Of a stretch of 64,000 bases of DNA, positions 20,228 to 28,639 are shown in pieces. Location of the stretch: contig JAFYOX010000094.1 of assembly GCA_017547755.1 (NCBI GenBank), positions 22,842 to 86,841 of the forward strand, in the 5' to 3' direction. The DNA is from Clostridia bacterium. GTDB taxonomy: Bacteria > Bacillota > Clostridia > Oscillospirales > CAG-272. Below the pieces are notes generated by a model that was not told where the DNA came from, searched no databases, and was given only the letters and a program-made list of their open reading frames with translations. A program made the position numbers and the translations under genes. Each line of letters opens with the position of its first letter. Position 1 is the first letter of the stretch.

Positions 20228-21205
20228 TTAATATTCCGCGTCGCAGAGAGCCATGGTGAGCTTGACGCTGTCTTCAACGTCTGCCATGTCGATGGTTTCT
20301 ACGCTGGAGTGGATGTAGCGGGTCGGGATGGAGATACAGCCTGCGAGGCATCCCGCGCCGGTCTGCTGCATGGAGGAAGTGTCCGTGCCGCCGCCAGTGA
20401 GGATTTCGAACTGATGCTTGATCTTCTTGTCTTCCGCTTCCTTCTTCATGATTTCCACAAGACCGCGGTCGCAGACAACGCTGGAGTCCTTGATCTTGAT
20501 CGCTGCGCCGCCGCCGAGCTTGACTGCCATCGGAGCCGCACCCTGGGTGTCGCCGGTCGCCGTTACGTCGAGCGCGATGCCGATGTCGGGCATGATCGCG
20601 TATGCCGCCGTCTTGGAACCGCGGCAGCCGACTTCTTCCTGTACGGTGAAGCAGAAGTAGATGTCGTTCTTCACATCAACGCCCTGCAGTCTCTTTGCCG
20701 CTTCGATCAGCACAACTGCGCCGATACGGTCGTCCATCGGACGTCCCGCAACACGGGTACCTGCGAGCTTGACCACGTCGGAAACAACAGCGAAGGTTTC
20801 GCCGATCTTGACGCGGCGTTCTGCTTCCTTGCGGTTCTTTGCGCCGATATCAACGACGTGACCGCCGTTTGCGTCCGGAACGAGTACGCCGCGCAGACCG
20901 CTTTCAAATACAACGTAAGTGAAGGATGCGGAGGTGAAGTTGATGCCGCCGAGGGTATTGAAGCGGATGTAGCCGTTTTCTTCGATGAAGGTTACCATGA
21001 AACCGATTTCATCGATGTGCGCCGCAAACATGACCTTCTTCTTGTTTTCGCCCACACCTGCCTTGAACGCGATCAGATTGCCCATCGCGTCGGTATGGAG
21101 AGTGTCCACGTAGGGTGCGATTTCTTCTGCAATTACACCGACAACCGCTTCTTCACGACCCGAAACGGAAACCGGCTTCAGAATCTTTTTGGTTAAGTTA
21201 AACAT
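20228..21205 (-). CDS. M42-family metallopeptidase (glutamyl aminopeptidase/endoglucanase family), paralogue A
   Basis: 325 residues. Metal-binding and catalytic motifs are visible: FAAHIDEIGFMV (His, Asp), AGRPMDDRIGAV (bridging Asp), FTVQEEVGCRG (Glu pair), ALDVTATGD (Asp) and YIHSSVE (His). M42 enzymes are dodecameric cytosolic zinc or cobalt aminopeptidases that trim peptides. It is the last gene of a three-paralogue operon, 41 bp after paralogue B. ATG 21205 follows AGGAGAACATT. Confidence 0.93.
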   Translation of the reverse strand: MFNLTKKILKPVSVSGREEAVVGVIAEEIAPYVDTLHTDAMGNLIAFKAGVGENKKKVMFAAHIDEIGFMVTFIEENGYIRFNTLGGINFTSASFTYVVFESGLRGVLVPDANGGHVVDIGAKNRKEAERRVKIGETFAVVSDVVKLAGTRVAGRPMDDRIGAVVLIEAAKRLQGVDVKNDIYFCFTVQEEVGCRGSKTAAYAIMPDIGIALDVTATGDTQGAAPMAVKLGGGAAIKIKDSSVVCDRGLVEIMKKEAEDKKIKHQFEILTGGGTDTSSMQQTGAGCLAGCISIPTRYIHSSVETIDMADVEDSVKLTMALCDAEY

Positions 21206-21245
21206 AATGTTCTCCTGTTGTTTGTATATAATTCAGTTCGATGTC

Positions 21246-22349
21246 TTACTTCATTTCCATCATTACCGCGTACGCGAGATCAAGAACGGCGATCATATCC
21301 GATTCCTTGACTACGTTCGATGCGGTGTGGATGTACTGGGTCGGTGTGGAGATAGCCGCACACTTCGCGCCGACGCCCGCTTTATGGATGTAGCCCGCGT
21401 CGTTGCCGCCGGAAACGTAGCACTTCGGCTGTGCCGGAATGCCCCACTTCTTCGCGGTTGCGAGAACAAAATCGTAGGTTTCGCGGTCGTAAATGGTGCT
21501 GCGGTCCATGAAGGAGATGCAGCCGCCCATGCCCTGCTTGGCAACGCTGCCGTACTTTTCGCCCTTGGTCGCGTCAACCGCAGTCGCTTCGATCACGATA
21601 CCCATGTCGGGCTGGATCTTGTTCGCCGCCGTCTGTGCACCGGAAGAACCGATTTCTTCACGGACAGTGAAGCAGAAGTATACGTCGTACGGAAGCTTCA
21701 CGTTTTCTTCGCGGAGTCTCTTCAGGAGCATGCAGAGAACGGTGCAGCCGAGACGGTCGTCGATCGCCTTGCCCTTGAGGTATGCGCCGTCGGGACCGAA
21801 ACGGACAAAATCGGAACGGTAGGTACCGAAGTCACCGGGAGCAACCATCTTTTCCGCATCTTCCTTGTTCTTTGCACCGATATCGATGTAGAGAGAATCA
21901 AAATTGCCGGAACCGCCGAGATGTGCCGGCTTTACGCCGAAATAACCCTTGTACTGCTTGGTTTCGTCGCCGACAGTAACGTTGCGGCCTGCGAGAGTCT
22001 TCGGGTCACGACCGGAAAGAGCCGCGATCTTGAGGTAGCCGTCGCCGTCGATGGACTTGATCATGAAGCCGACTTCGTCCATGTGCGCCGCGAACATCAG
22101 CTTTTCGATTTCCGGCTTGCCTTCCTTGGTTACGGGTTCTTCGTCCGGATCGGCGGAACGTACGCAGTCTTCCGCACGGCGGTAAACGGCGATCACGGTG
22201 CCGAGACGGTCGGAAGTCACTTCATCCGCGTAGGGAGCAATGAATTCCCTGATGATATCCGCAACATTGCCTTCGCAGCCGGACGGGCCGAACGCGAGGG
22301 AAAGTTCGCGGAGAAGTTCAGTGGGAGTGTAATTATCGTATTTGGACAT
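21246..22349 (-). CDS. M42-family metallopeptidase, paralogue B
   Basis: 367 residues with FAAHMDEVGFMI, GKAIDDRLGCT, FTVREEIGSSGAQ, VIEATAVDA and YIHTASN, so all metal ligands are kept. A short insertion after the N-terminus (ADPDEEPVTKEGKPEIEK) distinguishes it from A. Its ATG overlaps the stop of paralogue C by one base (TGATG), so translation is coupled. Confidence 0.93.
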   Translation of the reverse strand: MSKYDNYTPTELLRELSLAFGPSGCEGNVADIIREFIAPYADEVTSDRLGTVIAVYRRAEDCVRSADPDEEPVTKEGKPEIEKLMFAAHMDEVGFMIKSIDGDGYLKIAALSGRDPKTLAGRNVTVGDETKQYKGYFGVKPAHLGGSGNFDSLYIDIGAKNKEDAEKMVAPGDFGTYRSDFVRFGPDGAYLKGKAIDDRLGCTVLCMLLKRLREENVKLPYDVYFCFTVREEIGSSGAQTAANKIQPDMGIVIEATAVDATKGEKYGSVAKQGMGGCISFMDRSTIYDRETYDFVLATAKKWGIPAQPKCYVSGGNDAGYIHKAGVGAKCAAISTPTQYIHTASNVVKESDMIAVLDLAYAVMMEMK

Positions 22350-23386
22350 CAGTTCATACCCCCGATTTCTTTATCCTTCACGATTTCACCGATGAGCTTG
22401 CTGAATGCTTCGGCGTCGTCGAGACAGAGCGATTCGTTGAAAGAGTGCATATTTGCAAGCGGAATGCTGACAACGGCAACCGGAATACCCGCATTGACGC
22501 AGTAAACGCAGGAAGAGTTGGTACCGGTGGAGGTGGGTTCCACAACCTTCTTGTGCTTCATTTCGAGCTTGTCCGCCAGAGCGATGATCTTCTTGGTGAG
22601 CTTGCGGTCGGTCACAGCGGAAAGGGAGATCATGGGACCTTCGCCGAACTTACCGCCTTCTTCTCCGGCAACCCCGGGAGTAAGAGCGAAGTTCACGTCG
22701 GTGATGATCGCAAGTTCCGGTTCGATGACGAATGCCGCACGTCCTGCACCGCCGCCGCCGACTTCTTCGCCGGAAGACAGGGTGATATAGACGTCAAACG
22801 CGAGTTCTTCAGCGGGAACAGCGTCGACCGCGCAGATGAGACCTGCCGCGCACGCCTTGTCGTCGAAGCCGCGTCCGGTGATGCGGTTGTTCGGGAGATC
22901 GTCGCCTTCGTTGTAGTAGCCGACGGGTGTTCCGAGAGGAACGAGTTTTTCCGCTTCTTCCTTGGTACGGCAGCCGATGTCAAGAAGGAGATCCTTCCAT
23001 TCGGGCGTCTTGTTGTCCGTAGCAAGATGCGGTGCGAGGCACGCAAACACGCCGTAGAGCTTTCCGGACGGCGCGTAGACCCACATATCGGATGCGGGCA
23101 GAAGCTGACGGTCGATGCCGCCGACGGAAGTTACGCGAAGGTAGCCTTCGTCGGAAACGCCGGTAACGATCATGCCGACTTCGTCAAAATGCGCGTCGAG
23201 CATGATGCGGGGAGCATCCGGGTTTGCAGACTTCTTTACAAGGACGATATTCCGCGCAGGATCGCAGTACATATCGTCGAAACGGTCGCCGACGAGGGCT
23301 TTTACGTCCTCGAAGGCACTCCGTTCACAGCCGGGGATCGACATGATCCCGCACAGCTGCCGGAGCAGAGTTTTGTATTCGAGCAT
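22349..23386 (-). CDS. M42-family metallopeptidase, paralogue C
   Basis: 345 residues with LDAHFDEVGMIV, GRGFDDKACAAGL, TLSSGEEVGGGGA, ITDVNFA and NMHSFNE, the ligand positions of the family with more divergent flanks than A and B. It is the first gene of the operon; ATG 23386 follows CGGAGGAAACT. The three paralogues probably differ in N-terminal residue preference. Confidence 0.93.
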   Translation of the reverse strand: MLEYKTLLRQLCGIMSIPGCERSAFEDVKALVGDRFDDMYCDPARNIVLVKKSANPDAPRIMLDAHFDEVGMIVTGVSDEGYLRVTSVGGIDRQLLPASDMWVYAPSGKLYGVFACLAPHLATDNKTPEWKDLLLDIGCRTKEEAEKLVPLGTPVGYYNEGDDLPNNRITGRGFDDKACAAGLICAVDAVPAEELAFDVYITLSSGEEVGGGGAGRAAFVIEPELAIITDVNFALTPGVAGEEGGKFGEGPMISLSAVTDRKLTKKIIALADKLEMKHKKVVEPTSTGTNSSCVYCVNAGIPVAVVSIPLANMHSFNESLCLDDAEAFSKLIGEIVKDKEIGGMN

Positions 23387-23460
23387 AGTTTCCTCCGTTT
23401 ATAAGGAATTGTTGATTCACAAACGAAATTTTTCCTGCTTCTTTATTTGATTTGAATTTT

Positions 23461-23593
23461 GTAGGGGCGATTCACGAATCGCCCGTTCAACAATTTGAAA
23501 ACACAAAACCTCAGCAAACAAATCTCTCATTCAGATACATTCAATTTCGTTTATTTTAATTTTTCAGACGGGCGATTCGTGAATCGCCCCTAC
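23461..23593. repeat. REP pair (BIME-like) next to RAYT gene
   Basis: A 26-bp copy at 23461-23486 and its exact reverse complement at 23568-23593 each contain the palindrome GGGCGATTC-NN-GAATCGCCC and are 81 bp apart in AT-rich spacer. The two inverted REP hairpins match the substrate layout of REP-associated tyrosine transposases, one of which is encoded 42 bp away. Confidence 0.85.
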
Positions 23594-23634
23594 AATAATC
23601 GAACAAAATATCGTTTTTCAAAATTTACTGAAGG

Positions 23635-24135
23635 TCATTTGCAATACAGCATATCATACTGCCATCTCTGGGGATTTTCTGCAATATAACGTGCTATTTT
23701 ATTGTATTCCTCGCAATTTCTGATTATATGGTCATGATAATTTCTCTGCCAAACGCTTTGAACCGGAGAAATTTCATGTATTTTTTTAGAAACCTGCATT
23801 TTCAGATAACCGACTATGTTCGAGATCTGTGAACGCTTTGCGATACATTCCGCTTCATCGATATCGGACAGCCATATAATCATGTGCAGATGATTCGGCA
23901 TGATCACATAATCTGTAATTTGAACGGATGGCCGCCATTCCGATATGCGATTAACATAATCATCCAGAATTTCACCATACACTGTCAATTGACAGGTTAT
24001 TCCCGTACGTCCATCTGCTATTTCAGAAAAAATATTTTGTCGATTAAAAGTACATATCGTGATAAAATACAGCCCGTTATGGCTATAATCATATCCTTCC
24101 AGCCGTAACGATTTTCTTTGCGGCAAATCCACCAT
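23635..24135 (-). CDS. REP-associated tyrosine transposase (RAYT, Y1/HUH)
   Basis: 166 residues. YDYSHNGLYFITICTFNRQ at the start, the HUH metal site MPNHLHMIIW, the SVWQRNYHDHIIRN block and the catalytic-Tyr helix NKIARYIAENPQRW identify a Y1 transposase of the RAYT clade. It probably nicks and moves REP hairpins. It starts 7 bp after the murD stop with GATGGGGCA as ribosome site, so it is cotranscribed with murD, unusual for a mobile gene and suggestive of host retention. Confidence 0.92.
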   Translation of the reverse strand: MVDLPQRKSLRLEGYDYSHNGLYFITICTFNRQNIFSEIADGRTGITCQLTVYGEILDDYVNRISEWRPSVQITDYVIMPNHLHMIIWLSDIDEAECIAKRSQISNIVGYLKMQVSKKIHEISPVQSVWQRNYHDHIIRNCEEYNKIARYIAENPQRWQYDMLYCK

Positions 24136-24142
24136 TGCCCCA

Positions 24143-25564
24143 TCAGAACGCCATCACGAGTTCCTTGAAATGACGTCCGCGGACCATAAAGTTCGGGAAC
24201 GCGTCAAACGATGCCGCCGCGGGGGAAAGGATCACCGTATCCCCTGCCTTCGCCGCCGCACGGGCGTCCGCCACAGCACCGTCGAATGAGGGATTCTTCA
24301 CGATCTTCAGTCCCTTCGCCGCCGCATCGGCGTATCCGGGAGCCTCCGTCACCGCCGCATAGACCTTTTCCATTGTCGCGCCGGTCAGAACGAGCGTATG
24401 CACCGTGGATGCAAACACCGTTTCCGCGAAAGGTGCGTAATCGAGATTTTTGTCCGATCCGCCGACGATCAGCACCACCGGACGGTCGTCCAGCGCAGAC
24501 AGAGCCGCCGCCGTACGGGTGGGAGATGAGTCGATCGAACCGTTGATGTAGGTCACGCCGTCCAGTTCACGGACGAATTCCAGACGGTGTTCCACACCGC
24601 CGAACGTCTGCGCCACAGTACGTACGTCGTCGTACGAAACCTTTCCGTGGGTGACTGCGATCGCCGTCATAAAATTCGCGGTATTGTGGATGCCGGGAAG
24701 ACGGATATCGCTCCGCTTCATCACTTCACGCACGCCTTCGCCGGGGAAATCCGAATAGATCACGCCGTCATCGAGCCAGACCGCGCTGTCGATGTCCCGG
24801 AGGATTCCGTCCGGAATGGGTGCCAGCGAGAAAAACGTGACGGGAGTGCCGGTCTTCTGCATTTCAAACGCCGCTTCCCGGGTGAGATCGTTGTCGTAAT
24901 TGAGCACGGCGCGTCCGCATTTTGCGAGCAGACGCTTCTTCGCCCAGACGTACTCGTCCATGTCCGTATGCCAGTTGAGATGGTTCGGGGACATATTCGT
25001 GATCGCCGCAACTTCTACGGGCGCATCGACCGTCATGAGCTGGAAACTCGAAAGTTCCACGGCAACGACATCGTCCGCCGTGATTTTCGGATAGCGGTGC
25101 AGAAGCGGTTCGCCGATATTTCCTCCGAGGAAAACGTGTTCCTTTCCCAGTCCCGCTTCCAGAAGGAGCGAGGTAATCGTCGTGGTAGTCGTCTTGCCGT
25201 CGCTGCCGGTGATGGCATAGACCGGGCAGGGTTCAAGCGAAAGGAAGAGCTCCATTTCCGAGGTCAGAACCGAACCGTGCGCCACAGCGTCGGTCAGTTC
25301 CGGCAGATCGGGACGGATCCCGGGCGAACGGAAAACGAGATCCTCCCGTATGTCCGCGAGATACGCATCTCCGGTGATCAGTTCCGCGCCGAGCCCGCGC
25401 AGCTGTTCCGCCGCTTCGCCGAGCTCTTCGGGAGACTTTTTATCGCGCACGGTCAGCTTTGCCGCAGAAGGTGCCGCCGTTCCGGCAAGAGGCATATTGG
25501 ATACCCCCGCGCCGAGCAGAGAGACGGACTTCCCGCGGAAGAGATCGTCAAGTGCTATTTTCAT
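24143..25564 (-). CDS. murD: UDP-N-acetylmuramoylalanine-D-glutamate ligase
   Basis: 473 residues from ATG 25564, preceded by GGAGTTTTCA; the earlier in-frame ATG at 25576 overlaps that site. It shows LLGAGVSNMPLA at the N-terminus, RSPGIRPD, the ATP loop AITGSDGKTTTTT, LGGNIGEPLL, VELSSFQL, NMSPNHLNWH, GVEHRLEFV and a C-terminal LSPAAASFDAFPNF. MurD adds D-glutamate to UDP-MurNAc-L-Ala in peptidoglycan synthesis. No other mur genes are adjacent, which is atypical. Confidence 0.95.
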   Translation of the reverse strand: MKIALDDLFRGKSVSLLGAGVSNMPLAGTAAPSAAKLTVRDKKSPEELGEAAEQLRGLGAELITGDAYLADIREDLVFRSPGIRPDLPELTDAVAHGSVLTSEMELFLSLEPCPVYAITGSDGKTTTTTITSLLLEAGLGKEHVFLGGNIGEPLLHRYPKITADDVVAVELSSFQLMTVDAPVEVAAITNMSPNHLNWHTDMDEYVWAKKRLLAKCGRAVLNYDNDLTREAAFEMQKTGTPVTFFSLAPIPDGILRDIDSAVWLDDGVIYSDFPGEGVREVMKRSDIRLPGIHNTANFMTAIAVTHGKVSYDDVRTVAQTFGGVEHRLEFVRELDGVTYINGSIDSSPTRTAAALSALDDRPVVLIVGGSDKNLDYAPFAETVFASTVHTLVLTGATMEKVYAAVTEAPGYADAAAKGLKIVKNPSFDGAVADARAAAKAGDTVILSPAAASFDAFPNFMVRGRHFKELVMAF

Positions 25565-25605
25565 TGAAAACTCCATATACTTGTGTTGTCATGATACATA
25601 TACAT

Positions 25606-25634
25606 ATTATATACCAACCTTCTCCGTTTGGCAA
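25606..25634 (-). promoter_or_regulatory. Promoter of murD-RAYT
   Basis: TTGCCA (25634-25629) and TATAAT (25611-25606) on the minus strand with a 17-bp spacer. Confidence 0.7.
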
Positions 25635-25829
25635 TAGATTTCCGATGGTTTCGCACATTTGGTATAAGAAAAAACGTACGCCGGCGGCTCACACAATCCG
25701 ATTGCGGCGCATATCCTGCCGACAAGGGGCTGCCGGAAAAATCGTGAAGGCATGTTTAAAAAACCGAAGTGCAGCCAATACTATGGATGTGAAGAGAGAA
25801 GTCTCAAAGAGAGAAAGGAATGAATCAAA

Positions 25830-26183
25830 TTGACCATCAGACGGGGCGATATCTATTACGCGGACCTCAGTCCGGTCGTCGGAAGCGAACAGGGCGGCGT
25901 CCGTCCGGTCCTCATCGTGCAGAACGACGTCGGCAACAAGTACAGTCCGACCGTCATCGCGGCAGCCATCACCAGCCGCCTCGGAAAAGCCAAACTGCCC
26001 ACCCACATCGACATATACGCCGATCAGGTCGGTCTCCAGAAGGATTCCGTGATCCTCCTCGAACAAGTACGTACCATCGACAAGCGCCGCCTCGGAGAAA
26101 AAATGGGTCACCTCGACCCCGCCACCATGACCGCCGTCAACAACGCCATCACCATCAGCCTCGGGCTGAATTCGGGGGAATGA
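25830..26183 (+). CDS. mazF: MazF/EndoA-type mRNA endoribonuclease toxin
   Basis: 117 residues: [30 protein letters not shown], then AAAITSR and [13 protein letters not shown], the classic PemK/MazF fold with the substrate-binding Arg and the Thr/Ser strand. It cleaves mRNA at short motifs. The TTG start at 25830 follows GAAAGGAA by 10 nt and overlaps, as TTGA, the stop of an upstream frame that ends here. No recognisable MazE/EndoAI-type antitoxin is encoded in the 250 bp upstream, so the toxin looks solitary or has an unusual partner. Confidence 0.92.
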   Translation: MTIRRGDIYYADLSPVVGSEQGGVRPVLIVQNDVGNKYSPTVIAAAITSRLGKAKLPTHIDIYADQVGLQKDSVILLEQVRTIDKRRLGEKMGHLDPATMTAVNNAITISLGLNSGE

Positions 26184-26190
26184 AATTTCT

Positions 26191-26436
26191 CGGGGAGGAA
26201 ACTTTTTAAAAAAAGTTTCCTCCACGAACCCCACCTTCAAAAACTTTTAAACAAAATGGATTAACAAAGAAAGTGCAGATTTGAAGTACAAAACCGCTGT
26301 AAAGTTTACGGACGGTTTGGTATTCCAGATCTGCACTTTCTTTGTCATTTTTTATAGTTTGAAAGTTTTTGAAGAGGAGACCGGCTCCGACTTGCAAACA
26401 AGTCGGGGAGGAACTTTTTTCAAAAAGTTCCTCCCC
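26191..26436. repeat. Composite of two inverted gene-end elements between convergent genes (copies 3 and 4)
   Basis: Copy 3 (plus): GGAGGAAACTTTTT/AAAAAGTTTCCTCC at 26191-26224, CTTCAAAAACTTTTAAAC, then GTGCAGAT at 26273. Copy 4 (minus): CTCCCC-bounded hairpin 26405-26436, CCGACTTG/CAAGTCGG at 26387-26406, GTTTGAAAGTTTTTGAAG. Between them 26263-26296 and 26313-26345 form a long imperfect stem (AACAAAGAAAGTGCAGAT.. with ..ATCTGCACTTTCTTTGT). The whole block can fold symmetrically and should terminate both mazF and the solute-binding protein gene. Confidence 0.7.
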
Positions 26437-26451
26437 GGCAACTATATTTGA

Positions 26452-27963
26452 TTAACCTTCGTAACCGTAGAAGGTCTTGAGTTTGTCGAGGGACTTCTTG
26501 AGGGCCTTTTCGATCTTGGCGTACTTGGAAGCGAAGTTGGTGTCGCCTGCCTGAAGGAGGTCACGGAAGAAGTAGGGCAGACGCTGGAACTGCTGTTCGC
26601 CGAAGAGGAACGCGAAGTCGAAGTTACGGCCGGCGAGGACGAGGTCTACCATGTTTGCGGTGTCGCGGTCGGAGGAATACTTACCCTTGAGGGCAACGTT
26701 ATAGTATTCCGGGAATACAGTTCTCCAGCTTTCCGCTGCGAGCGCTTCGGTGACAACACCGAGGAATTCGAGAGAATCGTCGGTCTTGGTGAGCGGGATA
26801 CCGATCACGGTGTACTGGTCACGTGCGTTGGTCAGGTACTGTTCCTGCGCTTCGTCCCACTTCGGATAAGGAACGATACCATAGGTTGCATCCATGTGGC
26901 GGTATTCGGTGAATGCGTCGTTGAAGATGGACGGAACCATCACAACCTGGTTGTTTACGAACATGGTTACTTCGTATTCTGCAGAAGCAACGCCGGCGCT
27001 GGAACCAAGTGCACCGTCGGTATTGTAGTGGAAGTTATAGATCTTTTCGAGAGCCGCAACGGTCTTGTCGGTCATGATAGCAGCCTGCGGGAAGCCTTCT
27101 TCGTCCTTGGTGGAGATCGGCTGGTCGAACGCTGCAAGCCATGCGTCGGCAGAGATTCCCGGCCATGCCGCGTAACCGTAGGTGTCACCGTTGTCGCGTA
27201 CGCCGTCACCGTTTTCATCCACATAAATGGAGGAAGTCAGTTCGATCATCTTGTCGATCGTCCAGGTGCCTTCGTAAACGAGACTGTACAGGGTTTCTGC
27301 CTTGATGCCGAAGTTTTCCGCAACTTCCATATTGAAGAACATTGCGTAAGTGTTCAGCAGAGAGGAGATGTTGATGTCACCGGTCGCGGTGTAGAGGATG
27401 CCGTTGATGGTATTCTGGGTGTTTGCGAGGCTGTTCCACCACGGCTGGGTGAAGTCCACGTTCGGAACGTCGTACCAGTTGCGGTAGGAGCCGGTTCCGA
27501 TGGGGGTGTATGCCTTGTATGCAACGTGGGTCGCCACTTCAAATGCGTCCGTACCGGAAGCATTAAGGTTCTGCACTTCGGTGATGACCGCAGAGGTGCT
27601 TGCAAAATTGAGCGTTTCGATCTTGGTGTTGAAACGTTCTTCGATCTTGAGGTTACGGTTGTATACGGCGTCGTTGGTGGATTCGCCGGTCAGTTCTTCC
27701 GCATAGAATTCGTAGGAGCTGCTTTCCGGCTGTGCCGCACGGTATACGAGACCGTCAAAATTGTATTCGCCGAGACCGTCCTTGACGTCCGCACGGGTGG
27801 TTTCCGCCGCTTCGTCGGTCACTTCTTCCGCGGATGCGCCGGTATCTGCGGATACAGCGGCAGCGGTGGTTTCCTCTGCGGAGTCCGCGCTGTTTTCGGA
27901 GCAGGCGGTGAATGCCGAAAGAAGCATCAGCATCGCAAGGATCAGAGATAAGGTTTTCTTCAT
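26452..27963 (-). CDS. ABC-transporter extracellular solute-binding lipoprotein
   Basis: 503 residues. Signal peptide with lipobox LSAFTAC (Cys21), an Ala/Thr/Glu-rich spacer to about residue 60, then a family-1-type sugar-binding fold (NRNLKIEERFNTKIE, TGDINISSLLN, FNMEVAENFGI, KAETLYSLVYEGTWTIDKM, YGIVPYPKW). It should present an oligosaccharide or similar ligand to an importer. No permease or ATPase genes are adjacent, so the partner transporter lies elsewhere. Start ATG 27963 follows AAAAGGAATTATATGTACAG. Confidence 0.88.
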   Translation of the reverse strand: MKKTLSLILAMLMLLSAFTACSENSADSAEETTAAAVSADTGASAEEVTDEAAETTRADVKDGLGEYNFDGLVYRAAQPESSSYEFYAEELTGESTNDAVYNRNLKIEERFNTKIETLNFASTSAVITEVQNLNASGTDAFEVATHVAYKAYTPIGTGSYRNWYDVPNVDFTQPWWNSLANTQNTINGILYTATGDINISSLLNTYAMFFNMEVAENFGIKAETLYSLVYEGTWTIDKMIELTSSIYVDENGDGVRDNGDTYGYAAWPGISADAWLAAFDQPISTKDEEGFPQAAIMTDKTVAALEKIYNFHYNTDGALGSSAGVASAEYEVTMFVNNQVVMVPSIFNDAFTEYRHMDATYGIVPYPKWDEAQEQYLTNARDQYTVIGIPLTKTDDSLEFLGVVTEALAAESWRTVFPEYYNVALKGKYSSDRDTANMVDLVLAGRNFDFAFLFGEQQFQRLPYFFRDLLQAGDTNFASKYAKIEKALKKSLDKLKTFYGYEG

Positions 27964-28001
27964 CTGTACATATAATTCCTTTTCATTGATTTACGCACTA
28001 A

Positions 28002-28030
28002 ATGATATCATATCGCCATTCCGATTACAA
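28002..28030 (-). promoter_or_regulatory. Promoter of the solute-binding protein gene
   Basis: TTGTAA (28030-28025) and TATCAT (28007-28002) on the minus strand, 17-bp spacer. Confidence 0.6.
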
Positions 28031-28057
28031 TGGCACTTTCTCCTAAAAATACAGCGC

Positions 28058-28090
28058 AAAAAAAGAGGACTTTAGCCGTCCTCTCTAATT
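28058..28090 (-). terminator. Terminator of the MaoC gene
   Basis: On the minus strand GAGGAC-GGCTAAA-GTCCTC is followed by seven T's, just after the MaoC stop. Confidence 0.8.
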
Positions 28091-28099
28091 TTTAGTTAT

Positions 28100-28531
28100 T
28101 CAGACTTCCCGGCGTTTCACAATCGCTTCGGTGACGTCGGTCAGAACGAGTTCCCCGTTCTGGTTGTACGCACGTACCGTGATCTCCACCAGTCCGTTCC
28201 GCGGATTTCTCTCCGTCAGCCCCGTGATCTCCGCCGTCCCCGTAAGAACGTCGTCCGCAAATACGGGACGGATCCACTCGATCTTCGTGGACTTTCCCGC
28301 GACCAGTTCGCTGCCGAAGAAATCCGACTCCAGATATTTTGCCCAGACGGACATAAACGACATGACGCCGGGAGCGATCAGCTGACCGAAGCGTGTCGTT
28401 TTTGCATATTCCTCATCAGTGTGCAGCGGAATGGGATCATAATCCTTCGCAAAAGCGACCATCTTTTCCTTCCGGATCACCGCCGGTGCAATGTCCACCG
28501 TCATGTGCAGTTTCAGATCTTCAAAATACAT
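28100..28531 (-). CDS. MaoC-like hotdog dehydratase
   Basis: 143 residues. The hydratase-2 motif region appears as FAKDYDPIPLHTDEEYAKTTRFGQLIAPGVMSF (Asp, His positions conserved), then EWIRPVFADDVLTGTAEI. Family members hydrate (R)-enoyl-CoA or dehydrate hydroxyacyl-CoA. Start ATG 28531 after CAGGAGAAACGGCA. It is a single-gene unit between a large CotH lipoprotein and a solute-binding protein; the substrate is unknown. Confidence 0.88.
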   Translation of the reverse strand: MYFEDLKLHMTVDIAPAVIRKEKMVAFAKDYDPIPLHTDEEYAKTTRFGQLIAPGVMSFMSVWAKYLESDFFGSELVAGKSTKIEWIRPVFADDVLTGTAEITGLTERNPRNGLVEITVRAYNQNGELVLTDVTEAIVKRREV

Positions 28532-28586
28532 TGCCGTTTCTCCTGTCCGGCAGATGATTTCCGCACATCTGCCAATTCCTGTTTCA

Positions 28587-28618
28587 GGGGGAGAAACTTC
28601 CGAAAAAGCTTCTCCCCC
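28587..28618 (-). repeat. Gene-end hairpin element, copy 5
   Basis: GGGGGAGAAACTT and AAGCTTCTCCCCC flank CCGAAA. It sits 20 bp after the CotH stop on the minus strand; it lacks the trailing GTGCAGATTT. Confidence 0.6.
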
Positions 28619-28639
28619 AAAAAATTATTTCTATTTTTC

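Noticed and set aside
25459-25833. Frame ending on the mazF start as a possible MazE
   Set aside because: It runs out of antisense murD sequence, resembles no antitoxin fold, and only the last 16 codons have a start near mazF.
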